64,000 nucleotides of DNA, taken from assembly GCA_016219005.1 (NCBI GenBank), contig JACRCN010000105.1, positions 1-64,000 on the forward strand. Direction: 5' to 3'. The notes under the pieces are model-generated. The model made no database searches. It saw only the letters and a program-made list of their open reading frames with translations, and had not been told where the DNA came from. Within the stretch, counting starts at the first letter, position 1, and every line of letters starts with the position of its first letter. Positions 34,607 through 43,906 of this stretch are shown one piece after another. A program made the position numbers and the translations under genes. Source of the DNA: Deltaproteobacteria bacterium (GTDB lineage: Bacteria > Desulfobacterota > Desulfobacteria > Desulfobacterales > SpSt-501).

Positions 34607-35050
34607 TCAGTTGAGGAGTTTTTCTTTGGTCGTTTCCAGGCGGCACCAGGCGTACAGCGCATCGTAGACCTCGAACTGGCGCTCGAGGTTTTGGATGTCG
34701 TCGGGATAGCGCAGGCTGTAGCCGACGGCGATGGCTTCGAGACCGGCGGCCAGGGGGTCGTTGTCGCACCGGCCGGTGTCCGCGGCATTTACGATTTGTG
34801 CCAGCCGCAGCAGCGCCCGGTCGGTCAGGCCGTAATTCCGGATGATCACGTCGAAGGTGCAGAGGTCGCCCTCATGATTCAACGCCGCGCCGGGCGCATC
34901 GAAGGGAATGGCCCCTTCCCTGTCGGCCACGGCCATGACCGCGCTCTTGGGCGCAAACAGAAACTCCGCATCCGAATCGACGAAGCGGGTGATCAGCCAC
35001 GGGCAGGCCACCCGGTCCACGTGCACATGCGAACGTGTGATCCATCTCAT
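34607..35050 (-). CDS. ChrB C-terminal domain protein (chromate resistance family)
   Basis: 147 residues matching the C-terminal domain of ChrB: the opening HVHVDRVACPWLITRFVDSD and later ALNHEGDLCTFDVII are family hallmarks, with His, Cys and Glu residues that bind metal. The N-terminal regulatory half of full ChrB is absent; stand-alone versions of this length are common. ChrB senses or reduces chromate, but short forms have not been shown to. GGAGGG eight bases before the ATG at 35050 sets the start. No chrA transporter is present; the transporter stump downstream may be what is left of a partner. Confidence 0.75.
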   Translation of the reverse strand: MRWITRSHVHVDRVACPWLITRFVDSDAEFLFAPKSAVMAVADREGAIPFDAPGAALNHEGDLCTFDVIIRNYGLTDRALLRLAQIVNAADTGRCDNDPLAAGLEAIAVGYSLRYPDDIQNLERQFEVYDALYAWCRLETTKEKLLN

Positions 35051-35400
35051 GCTATTTTCCCTCCATTGCGGCAAACAGGTTACGAGCACAGAGGCCGTAA
35101 AGATAAACTGGACGGTATAAACCCAATTGGGGGGCTATACATCGTAGAAAGGTTTTTGTAAAACATGACGATTTTTGCGAACCCATCAAATATCAACGCG
35201 CAAAAGTTCATGCAAGAACACCAGACCCAATATCGGGCTCGGAAAACGAAATCGGGGTCTTGTGCAACAGTCGCATTTAACGTCTTGAATTTTACAGCAA
35301 TCAAATATATGAAGTACTCCATTACGAATTCTGTCTTCACGTTGCATCGGTCTTTCCGTTTCTGTTTCATCAGGATCACCCACATGCCGTGGAGGTGCCC
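35051..35400 (+). promoter_or_regulatory. AT-rich control region upstream of narGHJI
   Basis: 350 bases between divergent chrB and narG. The region is much richer in A+T than the genes on both sides. A 7-bp inverted repeat, TTTTGCG (35173-35179) and CGCAAAA (35199-35205), is spaced about two helical turns apart and could be an operator. I found no good FNR box (TTGAT-N4-ATCAA). The narG ribosome site (GGAGG) ends five bases before its ATG. No gene is supported here. Confidence 0.35.
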
Positions 35401-38400
35401 ATGTCCGCCGACGGTTTTCTTTCCAAGCTGAGGTTCCTGCGCCCCCGGGGCAACCAAGACGACTGCCGGGAGGACACCGTCTCCGGCGGCTGGGGCGAGG
35501 TGCGTTGCGGCCAACGCGGATGGGAGGACTTCTACCGCCAGCGCTGGCAGTACGATAAAAAAGTCCGCTCCACCCACGGCGTCAACTGCACCGGCTCCTG
35601 TTCCTGGGACGTCTACGTCAAGAACGGAATCATCGTCTGGGAAACCCAGCGCACGGATTACCCCACCTGCGGCAGCGGTTTTCCCAACCACGAGCCCCGC
35701 GGCTGCCCGCGCGGCGCCACTTACTCCTGGTACACCTACAGCCCGGTGCGCCTGAAGCACCCGCTGATGCGCTCGACCCTGCTCGCGCTCTGGCGCGAGG
35801 CCCTGGCCGCACACCCGGACCCGGTCACCGCCTGGCGCAGCATCGTGGCAGACGAGTCCAAGCGAAAATCCTACCAGGTCGAACGCGGCAAAGGCGGCTT
35901 CGTGCGGGTATCCTGGGACGAGGCGGCAATGCTGGTCGCCGCCTCGCTCGTCCACACCATCCAGACACACGGCGCCGACCGCATCTTCGGCTTCACGCCG
36001 ATCCCGGCCATGTCCATGGTCTGCTACGCCTCCGGGGCGCGCTTTTTGTCGCTGATCGGCGGGGTGCTGGCGAGCTTTTACGACTGGTACTGCGACCTGC
36101 CGCCGGCATCGCCCCAGGTATGGGGCGAGCAGACCGATGTACCGGAGAGCGCCGACTGGTACGAATCCTCCTACATGATCGTCTGGGGCACCAACCTGCC
36201 CATGACGCGCACGCCCGACGCCCACTTCTTCACGGAGGCCCGCTACCGCGGCGCCAGGGTGGCCGCCGTGGCCCCGGACTATGCCGAGTACGTCAAGTTC
36301 GCGGACACCTGGCTGCCGGCCAGGGCCGGCACGGATGCAGCACTCGCCATGGCCATGAGCCACGTCATCCTCAGGGAGTTCTACATCGACCGGCAGAGCG
36401 ACTATTTCAACGGTTACGCCAAGGCCTACACCGACCTGCCGTTCGCGGTCGTGCTGGAAGAGCACCAGGGGGATTTCAAGGCCGGCCGGTTCCTGCGGGC
36501 CTCGGATTTGGGCCTCACCACGAACAACGCCCAATGGAAGACCGCGCTGTTTGACGCGACTTCCGGCCGATTCGTGGTGCCGAACGGCAGCATCGGCTTC
36601 CGCTGGAACGAGGAGGGCCGCTGGAACCTGAAGTTGAAAGACTCGGCCACGGATGCCGCCGTAGACCCGCTGCTGACCTTCGCACAGTCCTCGCAGCGCT
36701 GGGTTCGGGTGCACTCCCCGCTGTTCGACCTCAAGGGCGCCGGCACCCGGGCCGGCGTCGTGCCGGTCATGCAGCTGCAGACACCCGCCGGGCGCGTCAT
36801 CGTCACGACGGTGTTCGACCTTCTGGCGGCGCACCTCGGCGTCCGGCGCAGGGAAACGGATGCGCACAAAGTGGATTACCCCTCCGGCTACGACGACCCG
36901 CAGGCCTACACCCCTGCCTGGCAGGAGGGGATCACGGGCGTCCCGTCCGCGGACGCAATCCGCGTGGCGCGTGAGTTCGCGGAGAATGCGGAAAAAACCC
37001 GCGGCAAATCCATGATCTTTCTCGGCGCCGGCACCAACCACTGGTTCCACAGCGACATGATCTATCGCTCGATCCTGAACCTGACCACTCTCTGCGGCTG
37101 CCAGGGGGTCAACGGCGGCGGCTGGGCGCACTACGTCGGCCAGGAAAAGGTCCGTCCACAGGCGGGCTGGTCCCAGGTGGCCTTCGGGCTGGACTGGCGC
37201 CGGCCCGCCCGCCAGCAGAATGGGACATCCCTGTGGTATTTCGCAACGGACCAGTGGCGGTACGATACGCTGGACCTCAAGTCGCTCGCCTCGCCATTGG
37301 CTCAAACCCGGATGCCGCGGCACCCCGCCGACTGCAATGCGATCGCCGCCCGCCTCGGCTGGCTGCCCTCCTTCCCGCAGTTTGACCGCAATCCGATAGA
37401 CCTTGTCCGCGAGGCCGTGGCCGCCGGCGCCGCCTCGGATGCGGGAATTATCGACCACGTGGTGGAGCGGCTGAAGAAGGGTGAGGTGCGCTTCGCCGTC
37501 GAAGACCCCGACCATCCGGCCAACTTCCCACGGGTGCTCTTCCTCTGGCGCGCGAACCTGCTCGGCGCCAGCTCCAAGGGCCACGAGTATTTTCTGAAGC
37601 ATCTCCTGGGAGCCGACAGCGCCGTGCTCAACACCGAAAGCCCCCTGCGGCCGCAGGAGGTCGCCTGGCGCGAACGCGCTCCGGAAGGCAAACTCGACCT
37701 GCTGGTGACCCTCGAGATCCGCATGTCCACGAGCGCCATGTACGCCGACGTGGCGCTGCCCGCAGCCGGCTGGTACGAGATGCACGACATCAACACCACG
37801 GACATGCACCCGTTCATCCACCCCTTCAACCCGGCCATCGACCCACCCTGGGAGGCCCGCACCAACTGGGACCAGTTCAAGACCATTGCGCGGAAGTTCT
37901 CCGATCTCGCCGCCGTGCACCTGAAGGAGGCCAAGGATCTGGTGGCAACCCCGCTGATGCACGACAGCCCCGGAGAACTCGCCCAAGCCGAGGTCAAGGA
38001 CTGGCGCAAGGGCGAGTGCGAACCGGTGCCCGGCAAGACCATGCCCAACCTGTCCGTGGTATTCCGTGACTATGCCAATGCATACGCCATGATGACGGCC
38101 CTGGGACCGCTTGCCGCAAAGCCGGGGGTGGGCTCCAAGGGAATCATGTGGACGGCGGAGGAGGAATACGCCGAACTCAAGGAGAAGCTCGGCACGGTCG
38201 CCGGACCTGGAGTGAGTCATGGGATGCCCTCGCTCGAAACCGGCCAGCAGGTGGCCGAGACGATCCTCATGCTCGCGCCCGAAACCAACGGCGCGACAGC
38301 CATGAAGTCCTGGGGGCCCCTCGAGAAGCGCACCGGGCTTTCTCTCAGCCATCTGAGTGTTGCCCGCAAAAGCGACAAGTACAGCTTCGAGGACCTCACC

Positions 38401-39105
38401 GCCCAACCCCGCAAGATCATCACCACCCCGGTGTGGAGCGGCATCGAGTCCGAGCAGCGGCGCTACTCGCCCTTCGTGATCAACATCGAGGAGAAGGTGC
38501 CGTTCCGCACGCTCACCGGCCGGGCCCACTTCTACCTGGATCATCCCTGGATGCGCGACTTCGGTGAGGGGCTTCCGGTGTTTCGCCCGCCGGTGGACAT
38601 GTCGGCCCTCGGGTCGACCGACGTCAAGCGCGATCCTCGCAAGGAGCTGGTGCTGAACTACCTCACCCCCCACTCCAAGTGGTCCATTCACAGCACTTAC
38701 TCAGACACGCTCACGATGTTGACGCTCTTCCGGGGCGGGGAGGCGATCTGGATCAATAACGAGGACGCCGCCTCGATCGGCGTCAAGGACAGCGACTGGC
38801 TGGAATGCTTCAACGTCAACGGCGTGGTGATGGCCAAGGCCGTGGTCAGCCACCGCATCCCGCCGGGCAAGGCCTTCATGTACCATGCCCAGGAGCGGCT
38901 CATCAACACACCGGGCGCGCCGCTCTCCGGCAAGCGCGGCGGCACCCACAACAGCGTCACGCGCATCTTGGTCAAACCCACTCACATGATCGGCGGCTAC
39001 GCCCAACTCAGCTACGGCTTCAACTATTACGGCCCCGTCGGTTCCCAGCGCGACGAGGTGATCGTGGTGCGCCAGGCCGGGGAGGTCGAGTGGCATGAAG
39101 ATTAA
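35401..39105 (+). CDS. narG: Respiratory nitrate reductase alpha subunit
   Basis: 1234 residues, close to E. coli NarG in length and sequence. The cluster FS0 motif is complete: His59, Cys63, Cys67 and Cys102. The YDWYCDLPPASP block around residue 230 carries the Asp ligand of the Mo-bis-MGD centre, and the following WGEQTDVPESADWY block is also intact. It reduces nitrate to nitrite on the inner face of the membrane. GGAGG before ATG favours this start over a GTG four codons upstream. It leads the narGHJI operon and overlaps narH by 11 bases. Confidence 0.97.
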   Translation: MSADGFLSKLRFLRPRGNQDDCREDTVSGGWGEVRCGQRGWEDFYRQRWQYDKKVRSTHGVNCTGSCSWDVYVKNGIIVWETQRTDYPTCGSGFPNHEPRGCPRGATYSWYTYSPVRLKHPLMRSTLLALWREALAAHPDPVTAWRSIVADESKRKSYQVERGKGGFVRVSWDEAAMLVAASLVHTIQTHGADRIFGFTPIPAMSMVCYASGARFLSLIGGVLASFYDWYCDLPPASPQVWGEQTDVPESADWYESSYMIVWGTNLPMTRTPDAHFFTEARYRGARVAAVAPDYAEYVKFADTWLPARAGTDAALAMAMSHVILREFYIDRQSDYFNGYAKAYTDLPFAVVLEEHQGDFKAGRFLRASDLGLTTNNAQWKTALFDATSGRFVVPNGSIGFRWNEEGRWNLKLKDSATDAAVDPLLTFAQSSQRWVRVHSPLFDLKGAGTRAGVVPVMQLQTPAGRVIVTTVFDLLAAHLGVRRRETDAHKVDYPSGYDDPQAYTPAWQEGITGVPSADAIRVAREFAENAEKTRGKSMIFLGAGTNHWFHSDMIYRSILNLTTLCGCQGVNGGGWAHYVGQEKVRPQAGWSQVAFGLDWRRPARQQNGTSLWYFATDQWRYDTLDLKSLASPLAQTRMPRHPADCNAIAARLGWLPSFPQFDRNPIDLVREAVAAGAASDAGIIDHVVERLKKGEVRFAVEDPDHPANFPRVLFLWRANLLGASSKGHEYFLKHLLGADSAVLNTESPLRPQEVAWRERAPEGKLDLLVTLEIRMSTSAMYADVALPAAGWYEMHDINTTDMHPFIHPFNPAIDPPWEARTNWDQFKTIARKFSDLAAVHLKEAKDLVATPLMHDSPGELAQAEVKDWRKGECEPVPGKTMPNLSVVFRDYANAYAMMTALGPLAAKPGVGSKGIMWTAEEEYAELKEKLGTVAGPGVSHGMPSLETGQQVAETILMLAPETNGATAMKSWGPLEKRTGLSLSHLSVARKSDKYSFEDLTAQPRKIITTPVWSGIESEQRRYSPFVINIEEKVPFRTLTGRAHFYLDHPWMRDFGEGLPVFRPPVDMSALGSTDVKRDPRKELVLNYLTPHSKWSIHSTYSDTLTMLTLFRGGEAIWINNEDAASIGVKDSDWLECFNVNGVVMAKAVVSHRIPPGKAFMYHAQERLINTPGAPLSGKRGGTHNSVTRILVKPTHMIGGYAQLSYGFNYYGPVGSQRDEVIVVRQAGEVEWHED

Positions 39106-40513
39106 AGCCCAGTTGGCGATGGTGTTGAACCTGGACAAGTGCCTCGGCTGCCACACGTGCAGCATCCCCTGCAAAAACGTGTGGACCAACCGCAAGGGCG
39201 CCGAGTACATGTGGTTCAACGACGTAGAGACCAAGCCCGGCATCGGCTATCCCAAGAAGTGGGAGAACCAGGACGTCCACAAAGGCGGCTGGGTACTGCA
39301 GGGCAGGCAGCTGTCCCTCCGGGCCGGGAACAAGGCCCGCCGCCTGGCCGGCATCTTCCACAACCCGGATTTGCCCACCATCGACGAGTACTACGAACCC
39401 TGGACCTACGACTACGAGAAGCTCGTCAGCGGTCCGGGGAAGAAACACCAGCCGTCGCTGAGGCCGCGCTCCCAGCTCAACGACGCCAGCATGGAGATCA
39501 ACTGGGGGCCGAACTGGGAGGATGACCTGGCGGGGGTGTGCGAAACCGGAGTGCACGACGTGAACTTCAAGGGGATCGACCACTCCATCTACCTGAAATT
39601 CCAGCGCGTGTTCCTCCTCTATCTGCCCCGGTTGTGCGAGCAGTGCCTCAACCCGGCTTGCGTCGCCTCCTGCCCCTCCGGTGCCCTCTACAAGCGCGAC
39701 GAGGACGGGATCGTTCTCGTGGACCAGGAACGTTGCCGCGGCTGGCGTTTCTGCGTCTCCGGCTGCCCCTACAAGAAGACCTACTTCAACTGGAAGACCG
39801 GCAGGGCGGAGAAGTGCCTGTTCTGCTACCCCCGCACGGAAGCCGGCCTGCCGACGCTCTGCGCCCACAGCTGCGTCGGCCGCATCCGCTACATCGGAGT
39901 GCTGCTCTACGACGCCGACCGCATCCGCGAGGCGGCCGCAGCATCAGATGCCGCGTCCGTTTACCCGGCGCACCTCGACATCATGCTCGACCCCCATGAC
40001 CCCAAGATCGCCGCCGAAGCCGGGCGCCAGGGCATCCCCGAAAACTACCTCGCGGCGGCACGGCGCTCGCCGGTCTACCGGCTGATCAAGGAATGGCGTC
40101 TCGCGCTCCCGCTTCACCCGGAATTTCGTACATTGCCCATGGTCTGGTACGTGCCACCCCTCAGCCCGGCGAACCCCGCGGTGAATGCGGCCGGACCGCT
40201 GGACGGCATCGACGCCCTGCGGATTCCGGTGAGATATCTCGCCAATCTGCTCACGGCGGGCGACGAGGAGCCGGTGCGCCTGGCACTGAAACGCCTGGCG
40301 GCCCTGCGGGCTTACATGCGCTCGATACGGCTGGGGCCGGCAGCGGGCGGATCCGTGCTCGACGCCGTCGGCCTGGACACGCGGGCGGCCGAGGACATGT
40401 ACCGGCTGCTGGCCTTGGCGTACCACAGCGAAAGGTTCGTGCTGCCCACCGTCGGCCGCAGCGACGAAGCTTCAGCCTACATCGAGCAGGGAAGTTGCGG
40501 GTACCCGCGATGA
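39095..40513 (+). CDS. narH: Nitrate reductase beta subunit (Fe-S)
   Basis: 472 residues. Four Cys motifs carry one [3Fe-4S] and three [4Fe-4S] clusters: CLGCHTCSIPC from residue 16, CEQCLNPACVASC, CRGWRFCVSGC and CLFCYPRTEAGLPTLCAHSC. The Trp in CRGWRFC marks the [3Fe-4S] site, as in NarH. It carries electrons from NarI haems to NarG. It overlaps narG by 11 bases and narJ by an ATGA junction, so the subunits are made in step. The C-terminus is shorter than E. coli NarH by about 40 residues, as in many non-enteric forms. Confidence 0.96.
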   Translation: MKIKAQLAMVLNLDKCLGCHTCSIPCKNVWTNRKGAEYMWFNDVETKPGIGYPKKWENQDVHKGGWVLQGRQLSLRAGNKARRLAGIFHNPDLPTIDEYYEPWTYDYEKLVSGPGKKHQPSLRPRSQLNDASMEINWGPNWEDDLAGVCETGVHDVNFKGIDHSIYLKFQRVFLLYLPRLCEQCLNPACVASCPSGALYKRDEDGIVLVDQERCRGWRFCVSGCPYKKTYFNWKTGRAEKCLFCYPRTEAGLPTLCAHSCVGRIRYIGVLLYDADRIREAAAASDAASVYPAHLDIMLDPHDPKIAAEAGRQGIPENYLAAARRSPVYRLIKEWRLALPLHPEFRTLPMVWYVPPLSPANPAVNAAGPLDGIDALRIPVRYLANLLTAGDEEPVRLALKRLAALRAYMRSIRLGPAAGGSVLDAVGLDTRAAEDMYRLLALAYHSERFVLPTVGRSDEASAYIEQGSCGYPR

Positions 40514-41079
40514 CGAACGAAAAAAGAACCCTGCTCAAGCTGCTGAGCCTGTGCCTATCCTACCCCGACGCGGAAGCACTATCGGTCCTGCCGGAAATGG
40601 AAGCCGCGGCGGCGGGGCTGGGCGACCCCCGGGCACGGGAACGCCTTTCCCATTTCATGGCGCTGATGAAAGCGCAGTCTCCGCTGAAACTCCAGGAGCA
40701 CTACACGGCGGTTTTCGATATGAACCCATCCGCCAGCCTGAACCTCACCTACCATCTCATGGGGGACCGCGAGGACCGCGGCCGGGCGCTGGCGGAGCTG
40801 TTGGAGCTCTACGGGCAGGCCGGATTCGAGCCGGCCATCAACGAGCTGCCGGATTTTCTGCCACTGTTGCTCGAGTTTATGGCGGCAGCGCCACAGGCCG
40901 CAACCCACGCGTCCATCATGCGCTGCCTGGCGGCCGTGCCCGCCCTTGCCGGCCGGCTGAGGGAAAGCGGCTCGCTGTATGCCGTTCCGCTGGAACTGCT
41001 GACCGCGGCGGTTCCCGAGGCGAAAGATTTCCCCCTATCGCCGGGCGAGAGTTCCCCGACCGGCGCTTCAGGAGGCTGA
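40510..41079 (+). CDS. narJ: Nitrate reductase assembly chaperone
   Basis: 189 residues, mostly helical, of the TorD/NarJ family. The LLSLCLSYPDAEAL opening and the central YTAVFDMNPSASLNLTYHL and ELPDFLPLLLEF segments are typical NarJ. It inserts the Mo cofactor into NarG and delays membrane docking until assembly is complete. It is shorter than E. coli NarJ (about 236), lacking part of the C-terminal tail. The start is the ATG in an ATGA overlap with narH; a long in-frame upstream extension overlaps narH and is not real. Cytoplasmic. Confidence 0.92.
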   Translation: MTNEKRTLLKLLSLCLSYPDAEALSVLPEMEAAAAGLGDPRARERLSHFMALMKAQSPLKLQEHYTAVFDMNPSASLNLTYHLMGDREDRGRALAELLELYGQAGFEPAINELPDFLPLLLEFMAAAPQAATHASIMRCLAAVPALAGRLRESGSLYAVPLELLTAAVPEAKDFPLSPGESSPTGASGG

Positions 41080-41080
41080 C

Positions 41081-41752
41081 ATGAGCAAGATCGATCTGCT
41101 CGCGTTTGTGGCGTTTCCCTACCTGTGCCTGGCCGTTTTCGTCGTCGGCCACGCCTATCGCTACATCACCGACCGCTACGCCTGGAACTCCCACGGCAGC
41201 GAGCTCATCGAAAAAAAGACCCTGTTCTTCGGCTCCTACCTTTTCCATTTCGGGATCCTGGGCACCCTGGGGGGGCATGCCGCGGGGTTGCTGATCCCCC
41301 AGACCGTGTACGACATGGTCGGGATCGACACGGCCGCGCATACCGCCCTGGCGCACTACGCCGGAAGGGTGGTGGGAACGGCCGCCTTCAGCGGCGTGCT
41401 GATCCTGCTGGCACGCCGGCTCTTCATCCGGCGCATTCGCCTGATGACCACCGCCACAGATTTCGCCGTTCTCTTCGGGCTGGCCTTCGTGACCGGTGTG
41501 GGTACCTACGCCGTATTCTTCGGGGGATTCCACGTGCTCGACACCATCGCACCCTGGATCCGCGGCATCCTCACCCTGCAGCCCGACCCGGGCCTGATGG
41601 CCCCGGTGCCGCTCCAGTATAAACTCCACATTCTGGCGGCCTTCGCCTTACTGGCCTTCTCTCCGTTCACGCGCCTGATCCACATCTGGAGTGTGCCGGT
41701 TTTCTATATTTTCCGGCGGCCGCTCCTGTTCCGGCGACGGGTGGTGGCATGA
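41081..41752 (+). CDS. narI: Nitrate reductase gamma subunit (cytochrome b)
   Basis: 223 residues with five membrane helices. The four haem b ligands are present at His56, His66, His183 and His201; the first two fall at the same residue numbers as in E. coli NarI. The subunit oxidises quinol on the outer face and passes electrons to NarH. It starts one base after the narJ stop. The C-terminal HIWSVPVFYIFRRP segment is characteristic. With narG, narH and narJ it makes a complete membrane-bound enzyme. Confidence 0.96.
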   Translation: MSKIDLLAFVAFPYLCLAVFVVGHAYRYITDRYAWNSHGSELIEKKTLFFGSYLFHFGILGTLGGHAAGLLIPQTVYDMVGIDTAAHTALAHYAGRVVGTAAFSGVLILLARRLFIRRIRLMTTATDFAVLFGLAFVTGVGTYAVFFGGFHVLDTIAPWIRGILTLQPDPGLMAPVPLQYKLHILAAFALLAFSPFTRLIHIWSVPVFYIFRRPLLFRRRVVA

Positions 41753-41932
41753 CACGTGTGCTGAGAAACGGCGCCTCAGGCCGTGATCCGGCGTTGCGCG
41801 CCGTTCGAAAATGCTCACATAGCTTCGAATAGGCTGCGCTTTTCAAAGCGCCGCGCGCCTTGACTGACGGCCTGATCCTTGTTTCTCGACACCCTTGCGA
41901 GAACCTAGCATCGCAGGCATCGGAGATTTCAA

Positions 41933-43231
41933 ATGGCAAAACCTGAAGAGAATGTCTGTTACGCGATCTCAAATCCCCGTGCGGCGCTGATATGGACGAC
42001 GCTGGCGTTCTTCGCCGGTTTCGGCGGTGTATCCGCTTTCGGGCCCATCGTCCCCAAGCTGAAACAGGCCATGGACGTGGACCCCTTCCTGATGGGCATC
42101 CTGGCGGCCTCTCCCGCCCTGACCGGCTCCCTCCTGCGCATCCCGTTCGGGGCCATGGTCGACCGCATGGGCGGCAAAAAACCCATCCTGATCCTGCTGC
42201 TTCTGGCCGCCGCCGGCGTCGCCGGCATCATGCTCATGTTCAGCCTGTCGCCAACGCCCCGGGCTTCCGACTACCCGTTTTTTCTGATCTTCGGCATTCT
42301 CTGCGGATGCGGCATCGCCGTGTTCTCGGTCGGAGTTCCGGCCGTCTCCTACTGGTACCCGCAGCGCAAGCAGGGCACGGCTCTCGCAGTCTACGGTGGA
42401 ATGGGGAACCTAGCGCCCGGGGTATTCGCCCTGCTGCTGCCCTACCTGGTGGTGAACATCGGGTTTACCTGGTCTTACGTGCTGTGGCTGGCCGCGCTGC
42501 TGGCGATGACCTTCCTGGTCTTCGCCGGCATGAAGGACGCACCCTATTTCCAATACAAGGAAATGGGCATGGACATCGACCCCGATGCGCTGCTTTTGGC
42601 CTGCGGCGAGGAACTGGTGCCGACGGGCAAGGTCATGGACTCTATCCGCAAGGCCGGCGCCGATTGGCGCACCTGGGTTCTGACCTATTTCTATTTTATT
42701 ACTTTCGGCGGCTTCATCGCCCTCACCGTGTGGTTTCCCACATTTTGGACCGGATTGTTCAAAATCGGTATGGTGCAGGCCGGCCTGTTCACGGCCGCCT
42801 TCTCCCTTTCGGCGAGCCTTCTGCGGGTTGCCGGCGGCATCGCCTCGGACAAACTGGGCGGCCTGCTGGTGGCCCAATTTTCATTCGTAATGGTGGCGGC
42901 CGGCTCGCTGGTGCTGGTTTTCGGAGGGCGGTCGATCGCCGCCGCTTTCGCGGGGCAGATGCTGCTGGCGCTGGGCATGGGGGTCGCCAATGCGGCGGTG
43001 TTCAAGCTGGTGCCCAAATTCACCCCCAAGGCCGTGGGCGGGGCCGCCGGGATCATCGGCGGGCTGGGGGCCTTCGGCGGATTCCTCCTGCCGCCGGCCC
43101 TGGGGCTGTTCGTCCGGATGAACGGGGAAACCGGTTATGCCAATGGGTTCTATATGTTCCTAGGGTTGGCGGTCTCGGCGCTAATACTTTTCACGGTCCT
43201 CAAGCGTTCGACCGCATCGGTACTTCCATAG
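41933..43231 (+). CDS. narK: Nitrate/nitrite transporter, MFS family
   Basis: 432 residues with 12 membrane helices. GFGGVSAFGPIVPKL, RIPFGAMVDRMGGKKP and the later GLGAFGGFLLPPALG nitrate signature are typical of NarK/NasA, including the substrate-binding Arg in helix 2. It brings in nitrate and/or exports nitrite for NarGHI. GGAG seven bases before the ATG fixes the start. The 180-base gap after narI contains a small hairpin (GCGCTTT/AAAGCGC, 41836-41851), so it may have its own promoter or be read through from narI. Confidence 0.92.
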   Translation: MAKPEENVCYAISNPRAALIWTTLAFFAGFGGVSAFGPIVPKLKQAMDVDPFLMGILAASPALTGSLLRIPFGAMVDRMGGKKPILILLLLAAAGVAGIMLMFSLSPTPRASDYPFFLIFGILCGCGIAVFSVGVPAVSYWYPQRKQGTALAVYGGMGNLAPGVFALLLPYLVVNIGFTWSYVLWLAALLAMTFLVFAGMKDAPYFQYKEMGMDIDPDALLLACGEELVPTGKVMDSIRKAGADWRTWVLTYFYFITFGGFIALTVWFPTFWTGLFKIGMVQAGLFTAAFSLSASLLRVAGGIASDKLGGLLVAQFSFVMVAAGSLVLVFGGRSIAAAFAGQMLLALGMGVANAAVFKLVPKFTPKAVGGAAGIIGGLGAFGGFLLPPALGLFVRMNGETGYANGFYMFLGLAVSALILFTVLKRSTASVLP

Positions 43232-43379
43232 ATGCGGCGTGTGGGAGAAACCCAACCCTTCGAAGGAAAGCATCGCCACTTGCCCGGGGGGCGGGGAAGC
43301 CTTCGATCCGCGCGCGGGGGATTGCCCCGAAGGCTGTCTGCGCGGCGGCTATTTCACCCCGGACAGCGCCCGATTCGGG

Positions 43380-43859
43380 CTATCCAACCTCAAGCCGGTA
43401 GCGAAAATCGCAAAAAGGGGCACCCTCCATGAGCGTCTGCGTGCGGGTCAATCGAATTCCCGGGTTGAAGCCCTCGATCAGCGCGAAATCCCTTGAGCAG
43501 GAAAGGATCGGCCCCAGCCGGGGAATGCCCAGGTCACGGTACATCTCGGCATAGCGGCAGCGGGTGACGTTGAAGGCGAAAACGTTTTCCCCCTCCTCGA
43601 CCACCTCGACCTCGAGCGCCTTGCCCCTGGTCCAGTGCACAAGAGACTCCCGGAATTTGGACAGCGACTCCCCGCCCTTAGCCAGCGCCAGTTCGGCCCC
43701 CTGCCGGCGGGCGATCTTGACGACGGCTTCCCGGATAACGCGCAGGACCTTATCCCGGCCGAACTCCGTTGCCAGTGCTTCCACAAGTGGCGCCACCAGG
43801 CGCGCCTCGACCTCCCGCCGGGTCAGCACCCCGATGGCTTCGTTCAAACGATCCGGCAT
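43380..43859 (-). CDS. L-2-amino-thiazoline-4-carboxylate hydrolase-like protein
   Basis: 159 residues of the ATC hydrolase-like family. [21 protein letters not shown] and [19 protein letters not shown] show the conserved Cys and acidic residues of the group, and the ending [20 protein letters not shown] is typical. In Pseudomonas the founding enzyme makes cysteine precursors from a thiazoline, but most members have other, unknown roles. It stands alone, converges on narK and is followed at its 5' side by the exonuclease gene in the same direction. The start is the ATG at 43859. Confidence 0.75.
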   Translation of the reverse strand: MPDRLNEAIGVLTRREVEARLVAPLVEALATEFGRDKVLRVIREAVVKIARRQGAELALAKGGESLSKFRESLVHWTRGKALEVEVVEEGENVFAFNVTRCRYAEMYRDLGIPRLGPILSCSRDFALIEGFNPGIRLTRTQTLMEGAPFCDFRYRLEVG

Positions 43860-43906
43860 ATTGTCACATTACCTTCCAACTGGTTGTGATTCCATTTGAA
43901 TCAATC

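Noticed and set aside
35165-35400. Possible small gene or leader peptide upstream of narG
   Set aside because: The frame is open because the region is AT-rich; no ribosome site or conserved pattern supports it.
35080-38691. A 1203-codon open frame on the minus strand
   Set aside because: It is the antisense of narG and shares its third-position GC bias. The translated protein is Val/Gly/His-rich and matches no family, while narG is certain.
40093-40509. Upstream extension of the narJ frame by 139 codons
   Set aside because: It overlaps narH in another frame. NarJ homology starts at the ATG in the ATGA overlap at 40510.
43239-43496. A small plus-strand frame after narK with CPGG and DCPEGC groups
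   Set aside because: It starts with GTG without a ribosome site, runs into the convergent ATC hydrolase-like gene and matches no family I know. A short real peptide is possible but not supported.
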